DNA from: Trichaptum fuscoviolaceum
Lineage: Eukaryota > Basidiomycota > Agaricomycetes > Hymenochaetales > Trichaptaceae
Assembly: GCA_910574455.1 (NCBI GenBank)
Contig: CAJSYZ010000012.1
Location: forward strand, 1,605,317-1,669,316
DNA length: 64,000 nucleotides
Reading direction: 5' to 3'
A model generated the notes under the pieces. The model was given only the letters and a program-made list of their open reading frames with translations. It did not search any database and was not told the DNA's origin. The position numbers were made by a program, and so were the translations under genes. Positions 30,501-41,184 of this stretch are shown one piece after another (position 1 is the first letter of the stretch; each line of letters starts with the position of its first letter).

Positions 30501-31553
30501 GAAGGCGCGTTTAGCAGCGGCGCGCAAACGGGTGGTAGGGGCGTCCTTAATTGCCGCGAGTGAGGATGAGCACTCAGGGGACCACCAGGGGACCTCTGTC
30601 TTGGAGCGCTTTCTGGGTTTAGTCATTGATTCCATCGCCGCCACCATTGCAGATTGAATGGCTTTGGCTTTGGCATCTAGTTCAGCCTTGTCTGACGCAG
30701 GAAGCGCGAACGCCTCATGCAGCAAGGGAAAGGCAGTAGCACACCAAGCCTCTCTGTCATCATTAGACAGTCTGGGGGGCCGTGGAAGGTGGACGAATGG
30801 TCCAACTGGCACCTCCCATGTGAGTAGGGTGTGGTCTGAGAGAGCGGAGTGGGAGCTGGTGAATGTATCCATCACCTGCTCTGGTGGGATATTGGGCGCA
30901 GTCTAGACCATATCGATCGGACAACGCGGCCCATCTTTGCCCGGACGAGTGTCCACATCTGGGTGATGGGCAGGCTCATGTCCATGCTCTCGGAAGAAGT
31001 CATCCAGAGGTTGCCCCCTGTTTGACTTGGCATTGGAACATGGCAACTCTGACCAGGAACGATGCCGGCGATTGAAGTTGCCAGCGATCGTTAGGGAAGC
31101 GGCTATTGCCGGGGTGAGACTGAAGAGAAACGACTCACCTGGGTAAGTGGGGGTTGGGGCTACCCTCTCTGGCGCCTGCTGGCCGTAGTAGTTGCAGAGG
31201 CAAACAGTGTGGGTAGAGCAAACCTCAATAGTCAGGACATCAGTGCCATGTGACACTGCACCAACGATAGACCATGAGTGTGTTGGAAGGGACCGTGAAA
31301 CGTAAGTAACCACTCGCGGACGGGTGGCCGGTGGGAGGCAGGGGACGTAACCTGGAATAGAGGGGACATTGAAGACGTCATCTCCATCTGGGTTAGTCAG
31401 TGAGGGTTGGGTACCAATTTTGTACCAGGGCGGTTCCTGGATAAGCAATAGGTGTGGGGGGCGGGGGTTATTAGCAAGGAGAGGAAAAGGAGAATGAATT
31501 GCTGCTAATGAGTGGGCAGCATTCCACTGAAGGACACGGATTGTGTCAGTCAT
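27546..31553 (-). pseudogene. LINE P ORF2 (endonuclease-RT-RNase H), one nonsense codon
   Basis: Starts at ATG 31553 inside the overlap ATGA with ORF1. The AP-like endonuclease shows WNAAHS, LLLIQEPPW, the GDFN-type motif and SALSDHTLL. Here the GDFNRRHRSW of copy Q reads GNFNRRHRSW, losing the catalytic Asp. TAG at 30903-30905 replaces a Trp. RT has VLAVDIQGFFDSV and LLAYIDDHM. RNase H has FTDGSRLE, DAEIFSL, MSDSLTAL and WCPGHSGIPGNEWAD. The C-terminal HILGGC follows. The domain order (endonuclease, RT, RNase H) and fungal origin fit the Tad clade. This copy is inactive twice over. Confidence 0.93.
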
Positions 31554-33098
31554 TCTCCTTGCTCCATAGTGTCGTCGGGCAAATCAGAGTCTGAATCAGA
31601 CTCATCATCGTTTGGTGAGGGGCCATACTTACGCCTCTGAGGGCACTTCACAGATGTGGATCTATGAGGGCCCTGACAGTTAGCGCAGAGACGGGGGTGG
31701 GAGCATGGGGTGCCAGCTGGGACAGCTTCCTGAGCGCAGGTTGGGCACTTCGAGCGGTGATATTTAGTGGCATGCGGGCCGGCGCAATACGCACATGTGA
31801 TGGGGGCCTTGCAGCCCCTGCTGGAATGACCAAGCGCCTGGCATCTGTCACACTGAGAGAAGCCTGGGCGCATTGGTGGGATGGATAGGCGGAGCCGGAG
31901 TCCGAAGAGCCACACGGTCGGCTTTTTGAGGAGCTTCTCGCGTATTTCTCCTTTCTCTCTGTCTGCAAAGGTGAATATAACCGGGCAAATCTCGAGTTTC
32001 TCTTTCTCAAGTGCATCTGATTGTGCTGTGTAATGGGGGGGGACAATGTACTGGAGGTCGCTAAGGATGGGATTGCTGTTAAACTCGGCCAGCAGATCCT
32101 CCTGAGTGTACGTCGTCCGCTGACCCTTGGGAAGAGTAGTGTCCCTAGTGGGAACCATGGAAATCCTAAGGGTGGATCGCGGACGGACCCGGGTTGCAGT
32201 GAGTACCGGTGGCACTTGCATGGTACCCGTGTAGCAAATGGGAGCCAAGTGAGCACACAGGGCACCCGCATGGCTATCAAGAGTGCTTTCGACCGCCATG
32301 CCCTCAGTGGAGCCTGGACGGTTAGTGAACGTGCATACAATGCGGCCTTTAGTGTTGAAAACCGCAGACCGCACCAGAAGACGCTTTGTGGTGGGCAGCT
32401 CAGCAAAGAAATTACGCACCGCAGTTGTAAGGGCAGCATCAGACTTGCGCTTAGCTGCTGGGATGTAGGGGTTTGCTGTAAACACCAAGGTCGGCTCCTT
32501 GGCATACATCTTGGGTGGTGGGGGTGAGGCACGTCCAGAGGAGGGCGCCTTCTTGGGAGTGGTCCTGCCCGTGGCCTTGGGGGCTGGGGTGGTAGTGGCA
32601 GGGGGTGCTGGGGCAGCGACAGCTGCCACCGAGCCGTACCAACTAATAATCTAATAGATTTGCGGTAATTATCGCAACCCAATTGTATAGTTATTGCGGT
32701 AACGGGATCATAGCTTTTTTGTGCTTCGCGGCGGCTTAATGCCGGAGTGCCGCCTCACGGCACCTCACGGCAGCCATCCCGCATAAAGGACCAGGCCAAA
32801 TTTGGTAATTGAGCTTGGTCCTGATCCCGGCGCAAATATGCTGTGATAATTAAGCTACTGGGGCCCAGCCCCTCACAATTTGAAATAAAATAGCTCAAAG
32901 TTAGCACAGTAGGTAAATCTTTTTTATTTCCAATATGACGTAGCCATTAAATTACAATTAATATTGCGACACTGCGCAAAATTAAGCGCCGGCGCTTGCT
33001 ACTCCGTCCTTGTCCTTTTCTCTCACTTTCACGACCACTGTGTCGTCTTTTTCTCTCTCTCTTTTCATCACTCTTCCTCTATATTCTACGCTGGAAGG

Positions 33099-33475
33099 AT
33101 GTCAACGCAATTTCACTCGCGTGGGAGGAGCAGACAGGCCGTAAACGTGGCAGGTGTGTAAAACTAACAATTTACCCTCAAAATGCGACTAAATCCTTTT
33201 GCACAATTTATAGGTGCGTCGTAAACCTTCACCCTTATCTTCATTGCAAGGACGTCAACGATACCACAGGGCGATGCTTATGCCAATCGTTTCCCCGCTT
33301 TCCAAGATCCAGGCACGCCGCACAACAGCAGCAGCAAATCCAAGCAAGTTCAACTTCCTCATTGCAGACGTCGCAATCGCAGCGCAGACAGCAACAATTG
33401 GCATCCGCCTGGCGCTGTCACACATTATTGCTAGAGATTTCTTCCCTTTTCCTGGCTTATCTTGATGCACCTTGA
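33099..33475 (+). other. Leader with intron-like stretch and Gln-rich ORF, copy C1
   Basis: ATG at 33099, possible intron 33154-33213 (GTGTGTAA donor, GACTAAAT branch, ATAG acceptor), then a Gln/Ser-rich frame to about 33475. The upstream sequence is pyrimidine-rich (TCTCTCTC), as in many fungal promoters. Simple splicing meets TAA three codons into the second exon, so coding is unproven. Confidence 0.3.
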
Positions 33476-33840
33476 TCAGGGATCCAAACCTTTTCAATGT
33501 GTCTGTCAGGCACTTGCAAGCGATTGCAACACCAGCTATTGTAAGATACCAGACACAGCAAACACCCTCACTGACACCTTAGGCTGCAGGTCCTTCAGAT
33601 ACGCATCCACACCCATCCGCGCTCTCCACCGCTGATCCTAGCAGCAAGAGGCCCCAAAAGCGCGCACGGTATGGCTCGAACATCAGCCCTGTTTGTTCCA
33701 AACTCGACACACATCAGCAGACAACGCAAGCTTCACGCAAATTCTCTGTGACGAGAACAAGAGGCGGCGCAAGAAGTACAGATGCGCACAAGATGTGCAG
33801 AGGCGCGTTGAGGCACAGCAAGACAGAATGATTAAGGCGA

Positions 33841-33907
33841 GGATGATCCTTTGTGTCTGTGTGCGAAGCTGATCACAAAGATCACGCACAGACACAAAGG
33901 CTCATCC
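33841..33907. repeat. Long hairpin in C1
   Basis: GGATGATCCTTTGTGTCTGT pairs with ACAGACACAAAGGCTCATCC, a stem of more than 20 bp with one mismatch, around a short loop. The C2 counterpart is 54173-54239. Confidence 0.75.
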
Positions 33908-34076
33908 TAGTATGCTTGTTCTTCTTTTTTTGTATCAGAAATGTGTATTTTATTGCTTAGATACAATCGCGAATATAAATACATTTGAAACATGAGAAAA
34001 TTGTGTGAAAGGAGTGAATCAAACAATTTAAAGACGTTGTCGAAGGGGTATTTCGACATGTGTACGTCCTCAAAGT

Positions 34077-34122
34077 GTGTCCGGCGATTCCCGGAGCATT
34101 CATCCGAGGCATCGCCGGACAC
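34077..34122. repeat. Conserved internal inverted repeat, copy C1
   Basis: GTGTCCGGCGAT and its exact inverse around a 22-nt spacer. Confidence 0.7.
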
Positions 34123-35229
34123 ACTTTTCTCTCAAAATAAAAACAATCATTTGAGTGAGCTTCAGGCACATTATGCTGTGCAAGCGACATAATCTAATAG
34201 TAAATTATAATATTTAATTTAGTAGCATTCATGTACTTTGATGTTGAGCAAGTAGCATAACAATGCTTAAAAATGCTGCTCAAGCAGTATTTATTCATCT
34301 GTATTTTTTTGGCTGTCTCTGAGACTCTCATTTTTTGTACAGTAGCAGCACTAGGTAATCTAAAGACGTATAAAAAAGAATTAAGGTGATAGGTACTGTG
34401 GAAGTGCTTGAACTCGAAAGTGGTGCTTCAAATGCAACACTTCGAGTGAAGTTGTACAAATGTGTTCGACACTCGGATACATTTGTGTACTTCACAAGTG
34501 TTTTTCTTATAACTTTCATTATAACGCCTGATTTATGTCTCATTAGCATGTCTAGTAATGATATCTAGCACATCTGTAATTTTTAAGCGTCATTAATACA
34601 GTGTAATTAGCTGCGAATGTTGAAATTTGACCCAAAAGTGCTCAAAATGGCCTAATTCTGAGACTATTTCATTTTTGTAGCCTCTTAAAACACGTCTTGA
34701 GATCTCAAACTTTTATGAGAGTTCTATAAATGTACATAGAGTACGACGGTAAATTACGGAAGTAATGAAAGCAATGTAAGATATAATAGAAATGAAAGAG
34801 TTGGAACAAATATGCATGAATCATGCTTTTCTAGTGTAGCCTTCCATTTGTACCAGCTTTAACACACCCTGAATCCTCCGTTTTTTTTAACACATACATT
34901 AGCATACAATAGAGCTATTACAGTATTGTGCCTGAGCTCAAAGTGTCTAACAAAAATTCAATGTGTATGTTATTCATATGTTTGAAGCAGGTAAAATGTT
35001 TGAGACATACCATATGTAGTAATTTCACGCGATTCTCAGGGTCGTGGCGCGCAATCTGCACGCACGACCGTCGTCGTCGTCGTTCTCACTTTCTGCTCTG
35101 TCCTTCAAGCTCTCGCTATGGACGACGGGCAAGAAGGTGTTTGCTTCGCGCAAACGCCGTCTTGCTTCGCTTCCACAGCCTCTTCGCCTTTCGGGCGTGA
35201 GCTGTAGCCTCGCAAGCGCAGTTTTCGAG

Positions 35230-35790
35230 ACCTCGAGTCTTACTCCTAGTCTCCTACGACCTCCGTACCTCTCTGAACGACGAGAAGCTCAAGCGAGCGC
35301 AAGAGCAGCTTTCAAGACCTCGAGCCTTACTCCTAACACCCTTGTACCTCCATGAACGACGAGAGGCTCAAGGACAAGCGAGCGCAATTGCAGCTTTCGA
35401 GACCTCGAGCTTACTCTCGACCTCCGCAACTCTTTGAACGACGAGAAACTCAAGGACAAGCGCAACCCCGAGGGCAAGGCAAAGCTGAGGACTGGCATCA
35501 ACGAGACAATTTCATGGCTCAACACCTCGCGGAGTTCGAGGAGAAGCAGAAGAATCTCGAGAGCACCACAAACACCAACTCTCTAGACGACGAGAAGCTC
35601 AAGGACAAGTTTGAGCCCAATGGCAAGTTCAAGCTAGACTGTCGTCAACGAGACGAGCTCACGTCTCAATGCATCGGAGGAATCATCGATTCAGGAGCAC
35701 GAGGAGAAGCAGAAGGAGCTGGATAGCGTCGCAAACTGCAGGAGCTCCATCCAGGTGCGGGCGGTGTATTCCCTGGCGGCGCTGCGACAT
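35230..35790 (+). pseudogene. Tandem HSP70 C-terminal fragments in C1
   Basis: Four degenerate units follow each other: YDLRTSLNDEKLK (35255-35293), SMNDERLKDK (about 35348-35378), LRNSLNDEKLKDKRNPEGKA with NETISWLNTS (about 35422-35535), and EFEEKQKNLES with SLDDEKLKDKFEPNGKFKLD, then NASEESS and EEKQKELDSVAN (about 35535-35760). Each corresponds to the HSP70 lid region; units are joined out of frame. An intron-like stretch (GTATGT ... CTGAC ... CGCAG, about 35901-35967) follows downstream, as in A and B. No chaperone can be made from this. Confidence 0.85.
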
Positions 35791-37287
35791 CCACTTCAGG
35801 ACATGCAGCTGGTGGGGGGGTTGGGAAGTTAGCTTGGCTGAGCTGCATTCGAGTGAGCCAGGAGCGGCATTGGCATGCTCGCTGGTGGCAGCAATCCAGG
35901 TATGTCTTCATTTTATTTGTGTTCCATTTGCAAAAAAATTGACTGACAATGGCTCGCTTTCTCGCAGCGCGCCGCAAGGCCGTAGTCGCACCCGCGGGCC
36001 TGGTCTAGCGACGCGGATGGCGCGCGCTGGTATCCGCCGTGTGCGCGCGCGCAACGCCCGCCGCCCGCGTACCGGCCCAGCGCGCGTGTGCTATTTAAAT
36101 TTAGATATTTTAGCTTTTATTCCAAATTTTAATTAGGCCTGGACCGTAGTCCAGGCTTTGCAATTAATATAATTATTATTTCAAATGAAAAGAAAGTGCT
36201 GCCGTGCTGCCGGGCAAAGCCCTGAGAAGGCAGCATCGGCACGCGCGGCCCAGGCAGAGCTGAAAGGCAGAACGAGCTGCCGAAAGCCTGCCGAAGTTAC
36301 CGCGATAACTATACAATCGGTTTGCGATAATTACCGCGATTCTATAAGATTATTAGCTGGTACTGGTGTGCCACCTGAGCGTAGGTGAGTGGGACTGGGG
36401 CCGGAGCTACCTGGGGGGGTGGCGGCGGGTTGATGCGAGGGGGGCGAGGTGGAGGCCGGTCGAGTAGAGTCTGCACCTGTCTGGAGAGGGTACCAACATC
36501 GCTATTCAACTTAGTGATGCCTGCATTATGCTTCTGCATAACGCGGACATCCTTGATCAGCTGAGTGAGGGCCTTGTTCATAGTGGCCATGCTCTTGCTG
36601 GATGCTGGGTCGTTGTCAGGAGTGGGGGAGGGTACAAATTGTGGGGGGAGTGGGACGCCGGTTTCGGCGTGGTGTTGTTGGAAGGCAGCTGCCGCACGGT
36701 CAGCATACTCTTTGACGTTGGGATTAGCATCCTTCCCATCCACAAGTGTCGACAGCATTGTGTAGGTTGCTGCATACAGTCCACCTAGTGTGCTGGCGTT
36801 CAACATCATTCGCTCGTGGGGGGTCTTGCTCAGGTCAGCGAAGTTGGCCGTGAGCTGGTCAGAGAGGGTGTCCCAGAGGTGGTACATGCCATGTATTAGT
36901 GCCATCTCATGTTCCGGAACGGAATCAGTGGGGGGAGCAGGGCGCCCCGGTAGTGGGGACAGGACAGAGGCCGTACGCTTCTCACCCGCGCGCGGTGTTG
37001 CCGGGAAGGCCAACGGCATACCAGCATCAGAGCTAGGTGGGAGTGGTGAGGAGGGTGGTAGTATATCGAGTTCCCTTTGTCTGAGCTGTACAGGCGAGCC
37101 CAGAGCCGAGGGGACGGGGGTGGCAGTCAATGTCGTTGCCGGGGCAACAACGGTGACGGAGGGGGGTTGGCCAGTGGCGGCAGCAGCAGCAGACGCTGAC
37201 GACCGACCAGGTTTGGCCGTGATAGACGGTTTCTTAGATGTGTGGCTGTCTGCCATGCCTAACCACTGCTACCAGCAGAAATGAAGC

Positions 37288-38601
37288 TCACTATATGAAC
37301 AATTACTCAAGTCAAATACGACATGGGTGATCATCAGCAGTGAGTGAAAGTCAAAAGTGAGCTTGAAGCGGTGCTCACCTCTGAAGCTCACTTTGCCCCC
37401 TCCTATAGAGGGTAGTATACAGCTGTAGTTATACTATAATATAACAAATGTCTATTTAATAATTGAGCATACCCACCGCTTTTTTGAGCTAATTATAGTA
37501 CTCAGGCACTGCTGATTGACAGTATGCTGTAATAATTTAGAATTTCATAATTTCCATCCATTTTGAGATATAAGGCACATCAGGGTCCAGGACCCTGAGG
37601 TCTGGCAGGTTCCAGGTCACTTGGTGCCTGCTGCCGCTTTAGGGGGTCGTGGGAATAAATTAAATTAGCCTTTGCAGCCCCTACAGGCCTTTAAAAATAG
37701 CGCAAAAATAGCCAAAAAAATCAGAAAAATATTCCTGGGCACTGCCGCTTCGCCCTAGCGTGAGAACTACGTTTGGGCGACCATATTAGGCTACCAGGGT
37801 GCTCTAGGCCTTCCTGGGCCCTTCCAAAAGCGGTAAAAATCATCATAAAATAGATAATTATAATCATTTGCCCCTGCATATATGCAGGCTTCCCCTGGGC
37901 CTACCAGCAGCAAATAAAATGCACTAAAATCATGATATATTAGGAGAAGTCTATGTAAGATGAACTGGATGGCTATATATAGCAATACTAGCTGGGAACA
38001 TGTATAGAATAGCATAATATATTCTATTTTTAATGCTAATCAAATGGGGCTCATTGCACTACATTGGGGTACCTCCAGAATGCACATTTTGATGGGAATC
38101 CAATGGTGCATACTAGACGAGCTGAAACGGGCTTTGACGGCACCAAAATACGCATTTTTCATTTTGTTACAGATTATTCTTTTATTTAAATGTTATTTTT
38201 GTTACAGCACTTCTACTGCACGTAATGGCACGTATAGATAGCCAAAGTGGTATAGAATGACGAGGAGAACAATAATATGAGCTTAGAATAGCTACGCGGG
38301 GGCTATATATAGCTCTAACACACTAACTCGTTTCGGAGTGCATGCAATTATTGTTTCTCTCTCATATACATATATACACAGTATCTACGTGTGCTAATAG
38401 GTTTGAATAGCTCTCTATATATGTCTTTCATGCTGTACGAAGTTTCATGGCAGTTGGAGCTCATTCTGAATTGATATAAGGCATGCAAGTTTTGGGAAGA
38501 ATGGTTAATTTTAATTTATCGGGAGAGTTATAGGTCAGGCACAGAGTGCCAAACAATCACTATAAGTATCTTAAACATAATCCAATTGCATGTTTGGGAT
38601 G
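37288..38601 (+). repeat. Left arm of the F inverted repeat
   Basis: 1314 bp, repeated in inverse orientation at 38710-40028 with only a few differences noticed (for example GGTGATCATC against GGTGATATC). The unpaired spacer is 38602-38709. Confidence 0.95.
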
Positions 38602-38709
38602 CAGGTGGAAACTGTAAGTTATATGTGTTTTGGACATAACATGTATATTCTGATATCACACTTAGCATATTACCCTACAATGTTGGATATGACTTCCCCA
38701 TTCCAATGA

Positions 38710-40028
38710 CATCCCAAACATGCAATTGGATTATGTTTAAGATACTTATAGTGATTGTTTGGCACTCTGTGCCTGACCTATAACTCTCCCGATAAATTAA
38801 AATTAACCATTCTTCCCAAAACTTGCATGCCTTATATCAATTCAGAATGAGCTCCAACTGCCATGAAACTTCGTACAGCATGAAAGACATATATAGAGAG
38901 CTATTCAAACCTATTAGCACACGTAGATACTGTGTATATATGTATATGAGAGAGAAACAATAATTGCATGCACTCCGAAACGAGTTAGTGTGTTAGAGCT
39001 ATATATAGCCCCCGCGTAGCTATTCTAAGCTCATATTATTGTTCTCCTCGTCATTCTATACCACTTTGGCTATCTATACGTGCCATTACGTGCAGTAGAA
39101 GTGCTGTAACAAAAATAACATTTAAATAAAAGAATAATCTGTAACAAAATGAAAAATGCGTATTTTGGTGCCGTCAAAGCCCGTTTCAGCTCGTCTAGTA
39201 GTATGCACCATTGGATTCCCATCAAAATGTGCATTCTGGAGGTACCCCAATGTAGTGCAATGAGCCCCATTTGATTAGCATTAAAAATAGAATATATTAT
39301 GCTATTCTATACATGTTCCCAGCTAGTATTGCTATATATAGCCATCCAGTTCATCTTACATAGACTTCTCCTAATATATCATGATTTTAGTGCATTTTAT
39401 TTGCTGCTGGTAGGCCCAGGGGAAGCCTGCATATATGCAGGGGCAAATGATTATAATTATCTATTTTATGATGATTTTTACCGCTTTTGGAAGGGCCCAG
39501 GAAGGCCTAGAGCACCCTGGTAGCCTAATATGGTCGCCCAAAAGCGTAGTTCTCACGCTAGGGCGAAGCGGCAGTGCCCAGGAATATTTTTCTGATTTTT
39601 TTGGCTATTTTTGCGCTATTTTTAAAGGCCTGTAGGGGCTGCAAAGGCTAATTTGAATTTATTCCCACGACCCCCTAAAGCGGCAGCAGGCACCAAGTGA
39701 CCTGGAACCTGCCAGACCTCAGGGTCCTGGACCCTGATGTGCCTTATATCTCAAAATGGATGGAAATTATGAAATTCTAAATTATTACAGCATACTGTCA
39801 ATCAGCAGTGCCTGAGTACTATAATTAGCTCAAAAAAGCGGTGGGTATGCTCAATTATTAAATAGACATTTGTTATATTATAGTATAACTACAGCTGTAT
39901 ACTACCCTCTATAGGAGGGGGCAAAGTGAGCTTCAGAGGTGAGCACCGCTTCAAGCTCACTTTTGACTTTCACTCACTGCTGATATCACCCATGTCGTAT
40001 TTGACTTGAGTAATTGTTCATATAGTGA
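38710..40028 (-). repeat. Right arm of the F inverted repeat
   Basis: Inverse copy of 37288-38601. Past 40028 the right end carries about 45 bp absent from the left end. Confidence 0.95.
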
Positions 40029-40164
40029 ACATCACTCTGTAGTACAGCCAGTGAGCATTGCTCACACTTGAAGCTTCATTTTAGCTGGCAGGACTGGCCT
40101 AACCGATGGGAGCGGGGGGGCTCGACCAAATCGGGAAGGTAGTGGTTAGAGGTCAAGAAGGATG

Positions 40165-40230
40165 AGCGGTCATGTACGTAGCTACTCTGTAGGAATAATA
40201 CAGCCAAAAAAAAAAAAAAAAAAAAAAAAA
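40165..40230 (+). mobile_element. LINE tail W (family 2), 41 bp plus poly(A)
   Basis: GGTCATGTACGTAGCTACTC and GGAATAATACAGCC followed by 25 A match the 3' end of LINE S on the other strand. It is either an extremely 5'-truncated insertion or the residue of a rearrangement. GAGCG occurs on both sides (40164-40168 and 40231-40235). Confidence 0.7.
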
Positions 40231-41184
40231 GAGCGCCCTGGTAGCGGCTATGCAGTCTATGACCAAGCCCCACAAGCACTCGAAAACAGCAGTACCCTGG
40301 TGGTCAGCTAAGTGCTCAGTGTCCCTCACGGCTATCAAAGAAGCCCCACTGCGCGTTTGCATGCAGCTGCCAAACGTGCCTTCAAGGCAACTACCAGGGC
40401 AGCGCGCCGCCTCTTCTATTCAGAGCAGGTGCAGGAGGCTAACTCCACCAACATCTGGAACTGGGCCAAGCGTGGCCTGGGTGTCCGCCCCACTCCAGTA
40501 CCCTCATTGCGCAAGGCAGATGGCACCTTCACCAGTACAGAGCGGGAGAAAGGTGAGTTGTTCCACTCAACATATTTTCCCCCTCCTCCACCACTTTCAG
40601 CAGTGGGCCAAGGCCCGCTGCCTCCTCCTTCCCCCAGTGCGCCTCCAATACTCATGAAAGAGCTTATGGACGCACTGGCCGGCACTTCCAACTTGTCGGC
40701 CCCTGGCCCCTCGGGTGTTGGATACCGTCCCCTTAAGTGGGTGATAGCGTCCTATGCTAAAGAGGTGCTAACTTTGTTCAACGACTGTCTTCGCTTGGGC
40801 CACCACCCAGCGTGCTGGCGGATAACAAAGGTAGTAATGCTCAGGAAGCCAAACAAGAAGGATCCATTCTCGCCACGTTCATACCGACCCATTACCCTTG
40901 AGGAGACCTTAGGGAAACTCCTTGAGAAGATCATTGCTAACCGGCTCCAGTACTTGGCCAACACCAAGAACTGGCTGCCACCCACCCAGTATGGGGGGCA
41001 TCAAGGACACTCTGTCTACAACGCTGCCCAGCACCTTTTACAGATTGTGGAGAAAGCCCAGTCGGAGGGCCTGGTGTGTTCTGCCCTAGCAGAGGACATA
41101 CAGGGTTTCTTTGATTCGGTGCACCCACAACACCTACACCGCCGTCTCTTGGAGTTGGGCTGTTTGCCAGACATGGCGGACTGG
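40231..41184 (+). pseudogene. LINE O2 (family 2) ORF2 fragment, pre-RT to RT palm
   Basis: The frame runs from LVAAMQSMTKPHKHSK through STYFPPPPPLSAVG, PGPSGVGYRPLKW and RPITLEETLGKLLEK to the RT palm region. The usual VDIQGFFDS reads EDIQGFFDS. Near 40340 the frame is broken relative to LINE S (REAPTARL there). It is cut by the poly(T) of LINE Q at 41185. Family 2 differs from family 1 by such changes as KHSKTAVPWWSAKCS for KRSKTEVPWWSPECS. Confidence 0.85.

Larger units (their letters stand above)
32631..36367 (+). mobile_element. hAT-like element copy C1, in LINE P ORF1
   Basis: 3737 bp from GAGCCGTACC to GGTACTGGT, flanked by CTGCCACC (32623-32630) and GTGCCACC (36368-36375), 7 of 8 identical. 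Terminal repeats are about 70 bp. C2 (51709-55450) is its near-identical inverted partner. It carries the leader with an intron-like stretch, hairpins, an AT-rich centre without genes (about 34125-35040) and HSP70 fragments. No transposase is recognised. Confidence 0.9.
31550..37256 (-). pseudogene. LINE P ORF1 (zinc-knuckle RNA-binding protein), split by C1
   Basis: Coding parts are 36376-37256 (MADSHTSKKPS start) and 31550-32630, separated by C1 and its duplication. Joined length is 653 codons with no other break. The N-terminal third is Ala/Pro/Thr-rich, followed by a helical part (ALIHGMYHLWDTLSDQLTAN), a coiled-coil-like stretch (ALTQLIKDVRVMQKH) and a conserved domain (KEPTLVFTANPYIPAAKR). 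Then come Cys/His knuckles, CDRCQALGHSSRGC, CAYCAGPH and CANCQGPHRSTSVKC, and an acidic end. LINE ORF1 proteins of this kind coat the RNA. Its TGA overlaps the ORF2 ATG. Confidence 0.9.
37265..40096. mobile_element. Element F: hAT-like foldback element, 2832 bp
   Basis: Flanked by a perfect 8-bp duplication GCCTAACC (37257-37264 and 40097-40104) in the LINE P 5' UTR. The ends ACTGCTACCAGCAGAAATGAAGC and the reverse complement of GCTTCATTTTAGCTGGCAGG resemble each other and the CAGTGCTGCCAGC-type ends known from hAT elements. Nearly the whole element is one inverted repeat. No gene is seen; the only frames, about 65-75 codons, are mirrored in both arms. Confidence 0.85.
27185..40164 (-). mobile_element. 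LINE copy P (family 1), nearly full length, broken by C1 and F
   Basis: Poly(T) at 27185-27210 marks the 3' end on the minus strand. The 5' end is CATCCTTCTTGACCTC, ending at 40164 and shared with Q, R and V. After removing C1 and F the element has a 5' UTR, ORF1 (653 codons), ORF2 (1335 codons plus stop), a 3' UTR of about 335 bp and a poly(A) tail preceded by AATAAA. The sequence beyond its 5' end is not the continuation of O. Confidence 0.88.

Noticed and set aside
34928..35200. A 90-codon frame (MPELKVSNKN...) repeated in A, C1 and C2 as a transposase candidate
   Set aside because: It starts in AT-rich non-coding sequence, has no DDE or zinc-finger features, and its later part overlaps the HSP70-derived segment out of frame.
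37791..39523. Mirrored ORFs of about 65-75 codons in both arms of element F
   Set aside because: They exist only because the arms are inverse copies, resemble no family, and the sequence is AT-rich with no coding bias.
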